A stretch of 57,555 nt of DNA from positions 1-57,555 of the forward strand of contig JAITTL010000032.1 of the NCBI GenBank assembly GCA_031286985.1, read 5' to 3'. Every line of letters starts with the position of its first letter. The first letter of the stretch is position 1. The position numbers were made by a program, and so were the translations under genes. The DNA is from Endomicrobium sp. (GTDB lineage Bacteria; Elusimicrobiota; Endomicrobiia; Endomicrobiales; Endomicrobiaceae). Under the pieces are notes generated by a model that did not search any database, had not been told where the DNA came from, and saw nothing but the letters and a program-made list of their open reading frames with translations. Shown piece by piece: positions 55,060 to 57,555 of this stretch.

Positions 55060-56142
55060 TTACTTTCTTATTTTAACAAGGAAGTAAACACCAATTATCG
55101 AAAATATGGCATTTGGTAGCCAAGCAGCAAGAAATACAGGCAATATAAAATTTTCACCAAAAGCTTGTGTTATTGCTTGCATTCCCCAATAAGTGAAAGC
55201 AACCCCTAGAGCGAGTGAAAAACTTAGCATTTTGTTCAATTTGCTTCCGAAACCGATTGTAAAAGGTATGCCGATCATCATCACTATAATGTGAGAAAAA
55301 ATAGCAGAAAATCGAATATATAAAATAATTTTTGCTTTGGTGGCAGTTTGTCCAAAAACCTTTAGTTTATTAATATATTTTTTAAAGTCTCGAATATTCA
55401 TGGCGTGATAAGGGATATCTTCTATTGTCAAATCTTTCGGTGTTACATGTATGGCAGAATCATGACTTTTAAAATAAATTTCGTGCCAGGAGTTAATGTC
55501 AAAATCTCTGATAACCCCATTTGTTAAAATCCAAGTATTATTTACCCAAGATGCTTTTTCGGCTAAGATAAGACGCTTTATTGTAAAATTATCGTTGTAT
55601 TTTTCCACAACAACGTTCTTCATTGTACACGCTTTTGTATCAAAATGTCCCATTATAATTTTTATATGATTTGGCAAACTGACTATTTGATTGTAAAAAT
55701 CAGTGTGTATCCGTGTTTTTTCTTTTTTTACTTTTTCTCTTTTTACATCCTGAGCATACAAACTTGTTTTTGGAAGAATAAATTCTCTAATGGCAAAATC
55801 ACACAATCCTATAATGAAGCCTGTCATAAGGAACAGTGTAATAATCCTCCATGTATTTATTCCTGAAGCTTTTATTGCTGTTATCTCATTTTTTTTTGAC
55901 AAATTGCCAATGGAAAACAAGACAGCTAAAAGTGTTGCTATTGGAAGTCCCTGAACAAGCCATTCAGGGAGATTTGAAATTAGATGCAATAATATAGCAT
56001 CAAAAGAGGCCTTGTATTCTATGTAAAGTGGCATGTAAGTAAATAATTCAGACGTTATTATTACAACGGATAGAGCTGCTATCGTGAATAAAAAAATTTT
56101 TGCAAAAATTTTGATAATGTATTTGTAAAGAATTTTTATCAT
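55060..56142 (-). CDS. lptG: LptF/LptG family permease (LptG-like)
   Basis: It is part of the inner-membrane LptB2FG complex that lifts lipopolysaccharide towards the outer membrane. Three membrane helices at each end enclose a periplasmic beta-jellyroll-like part (about residues 120-255). The N-terminal VQGLPIATLLAVLFSIGNLSKK block is a family mark. The 360 residues are normal. It overlaps the upstream gene by 4 nt (ATGA). LptF and LptG are paralogs, so the letter is assigned by gene order. Confidence 0.8.
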   Translation of the reverse strand: MIKILYKYIIKIFAKIFLFTIAALSVVIITSELFTYMPLYIEYKASFDAILLHLISNLPEWLVQGLPIATLLAVLFSIGNLSKKNEITAIKASGINTWRIITLFLMTGFIIGLCDFAIREFILPKTSLYAQDVKREKVKKEKTRIHTDFYNQIVSLPNHIKIIMGHFDTKACTMKNVVVEKYNDNFTIKRLILAEKASWVNNTWILTNGVIRDFDINSWHEIYFKSHDSAIHVTPKDLTIEDIPYHAMNIRDFKKYINKLKVFGQTATKAKIILYIRFSAIFSHIIVMMIGIPFTIGFGSKLNKMLSFSLALGVAFTYWGMQAITQAFGENFILPVFLAAWLPNAIFSIIGVYFLVKIRK

Positions 56143-57302
56143 TTTTTAACCATTCTTCTCAATAGATAAATTCCCAATGCGGTAATTACAACATTAGGCG
56201 TCCACACTATAATTTTCAACGGAATATATTCCTTTTCCCCTAAATTTAGAGTAAGCATAAACAGTGCATAGTAAATTAGAATTATTATCAAACTTATTAC
56301 AAAACCAATAGCTTTTCCGTTTTTGCCGATCATTATTCCTATTGGTAAAGTAATCAACGATAAAGCAAGCGGAGCAAAAGCAAAAATCCATCGGATCCAA
56401 AGCTCTCGTTCGTATTCAATAGTACTAACCTTTTGTTTTTTATATTCTTTTATAATTTTAAGCAATTCATGTGACTGCATACTATCTGGGTTTAGGGCGT
56501 ATTTTTTTATTACATCTGCCAGCGGGATAAATACAACAAAAGTTTTAAAAGTAACATGTGTCATTTCGTTCATGTTCGATGGATCCACATTTTGCAAACA
56601 ACCCTTATAAAACGTGAATTGTACGCCATCTGAATATACTTTGAGAGTTGCTAATGGGGCGGTTATACGGCATTTTTCTTGGTTATTTTGAGGTGAAATA
56701 CTTTTTGCTCCTCTTTTTACGTTTAGTGCAGTACCTTTATTAAAAATATTATTATCTTTACCCGTAAATACATAAGCACTAACACCGTAGAGAACGTTAC
56801 CTTCATTGTTTACTCTATCTGCGTATAAACTGTATGAGCCAAGGTTTATTGTTGACTTTTCATTAAATTTAACAAGAGGTTTTTGCATCATAATTTCTTC
56901 AAAAATAGTCATGTAGCGTGAATTGATTGCAGGTGCTAAAAAATGATTAAAAAACATAAGAAAGCAAGAAATTATGCAAACAAAAATTATTATTGGCATT
57001 GTTAGTGTAGTATAACTTACACCGGAAGATTTCATTGCTGTAAATTCGTTGTCTGCAGATATTTTTCCATAGGAAAGAAGTATGCCAAAAACCACAGACA
57101 TAGGTATAGCCAATGTCAAAAATTTTGGTATAGATAAAGCAAACATTTGCAAAACGGATAAAAATCCGATTCCTCTTGAAATTATAAAATCTGCAATATC
57201 AAATACTAAATTTAAAATAAGTAAAACAGAGAAAACAATTACACCTAAAACAAAAGATCCAAAAAATTCCTTAAGAAGGTATAAATGTAACTTTTTTATC
57301 AT
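56139..57302 (-). CDS. lptF: LptF/LptG family permease (LptF-like)
   Basis: It is the partner subunit of the lipopolysaccharide transporter. The same fold is seen: N-terminal helices with LAIPMSVVFGILLSYGKIS, a periplasmic middle (about residues 110-270) and C-terminal helices beginning LALSLITLPIG. I chose the ATG at 57302, where the family N-terminus begins (MIKKLHLYLLKEFF); a GTG at 57377 would add 25 unlike residues. From this start the protein has 387 residues. It is the first gene of a two-gene minus-strand operon; a promoter probably lies in 57303-57430. Confidence 0.8.
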   Translation of the reverse strand: MIKKLHLYLLKEFFGSFVLGVIVFSVLLILNLVFDIADFIISRGIGFLSVLQMFALSIPKFLTLAIPMSVVFGILLSYGKISADNEFTAMKSSGVSYTTLTMPIIIFVCIISCFLMFFNHFLAPAINSRYMTIFEEIMMQKPLVKFNEKSTINLGSYSLYADRVNNEGNVLYGVSAYVFTGKDNNIFNKGTALNVKRGAKSISPQNNQEKCRITAPLATLKVYSDGVQFTFYKGCLQNVDPSNMNEMTHVTFKTFVVFIPLADVIKKYALNPDSMQSHELLKIIKEYKKQKVSTIEYERELWIRWIFAFAPLALSLITLPIGIMIGKNGKAIGFVISLIIILIYYALFMLTLNLGEKEYIPLKIIVWTPNVVITALGIYLLRRMVKK

Positions 57303-57430
57303 ATTTACTATGACCTGCGAAAGATGTCTATCATAAAAACCAATTTTCGTTCTATGTTCAGTTGTAAATAATTTCACTATTGAGATATTTCTGTATTTTT
57401 AACGTTTCTACGGTAATTGTATCAAAATTT

Positions 57431-57555
57431 ATGAAAGAGTTAACAAGGGAAGAGATAGAGGAGGCAATAAAAAAAGGGGAAGAAGAGGAGAAAGAATGGG
57501 TGGAGAGATGTGAGCCAGAATTGCCGGGATTTATAGAGATGTGCTGGCAAAAATG
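57431..57555 (+). CDS. 5' end of a purine-rich, Glu/Lys-rich gene, cut by the window edge
   Basis: The first 41 codons are open from ATG 57431 to the end of the window, starting MKELTREEIEEAIKKGEEEE and continuing with WVERCEPELPGF. Almost all bases are purines, as in the coiled-coil part of the surface-protein gene and unlike the neighbouring lpt genes. There is no clear ribosome site before the ATG. The family cannot be told from this fragment, and no signal peptide is seen. Confidence 0.5.
   Translation, partial: MKELTREEIEEAIKKGEEEEKEWVERCEPELPGFIEMCWQK

Overview
The window is a piece of an AT-rich, streamlined bacterial chromosome with a Gram-negative envelope: TolC-like, LptF/LptG-like and autotransporter-like proteins, a heptosyltransferase-like enzyme and diaminopimelate peptidoglycan synthesis. 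Gene content, use of the DapL lysine route, AT-rich codon use and many decayed genes among intact biosynthetic operons fit an Elusimicrobiota/Endomicrobium-type endosymbiont of termite-gut flagellates. That is inference; no 16S rRNA gene or other decisive marker is present.

Layout: 1-6330 holds a purine-rich leader and one giant (1870 aa) autotransporter-like surface protein. It contains a GC-rich, alanine-rich island whose base composition is unlike anything else in the window. 6331-9100 holds a sodium symporter (NSS family) lying between two 85-bp inverted repeats, plus decayed DNA. 9101-19612 is a long run: argH, TolC-like, patatin and TPR genes; then lysA-dapF-dapA-dapB-dapL, a complete DapL route from aspartate semialdehyde to lysine; then a HepT/MntA toxin-antitoxin pair. 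20101-26812 is queF followed by a shortened division/cell-wall cluster (murC-murB-ddl-ftsQ-ftsA-ftsZ). 26843-33000 is accessory: an AAA/DUF4143 pseudogene, a Fic protein behind a three-copy operator-like array, a U32 protein, an ABC exporter with a small anchored partner, and decayed genes.

33060-43367 carries a glycosyltransferase, an aromatic amino-acid operon (pheA-hisC-aroF-tyrA-aroA) and plsC-ispH-rpsA. 43368-47558 holds a possible transposase remnant, a small CvpA-like membrane protein, hisG, gltX and three tRNA genes (Leu-UAA, Lys-CUU, Leu-UAG). 47626-54939 holds tig-lon, a membrane-anchored orphan, pgsA-pgpA, a metallo-beta-lactamase-fold hydrolase and a XerD-like recombinase. LptG- and LptF-like genes follow on the minus strand. 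At the right edge a new purine-rich, Glu/Lys-rich gene starts, in the same coding style as the giant surface protein.

Taken together, the region supplies lysine/diaminopimelate, arginine (last step), phenylalanine/tyrosine, cell-wall precursors, division proteins and phospholipid head groups. These are the functions expected of a nutritional symbiont that still divides with its own wall. The least explained elements are the composite surface protein, the inverted-repeat-bounded transporter and the Fic operator array.
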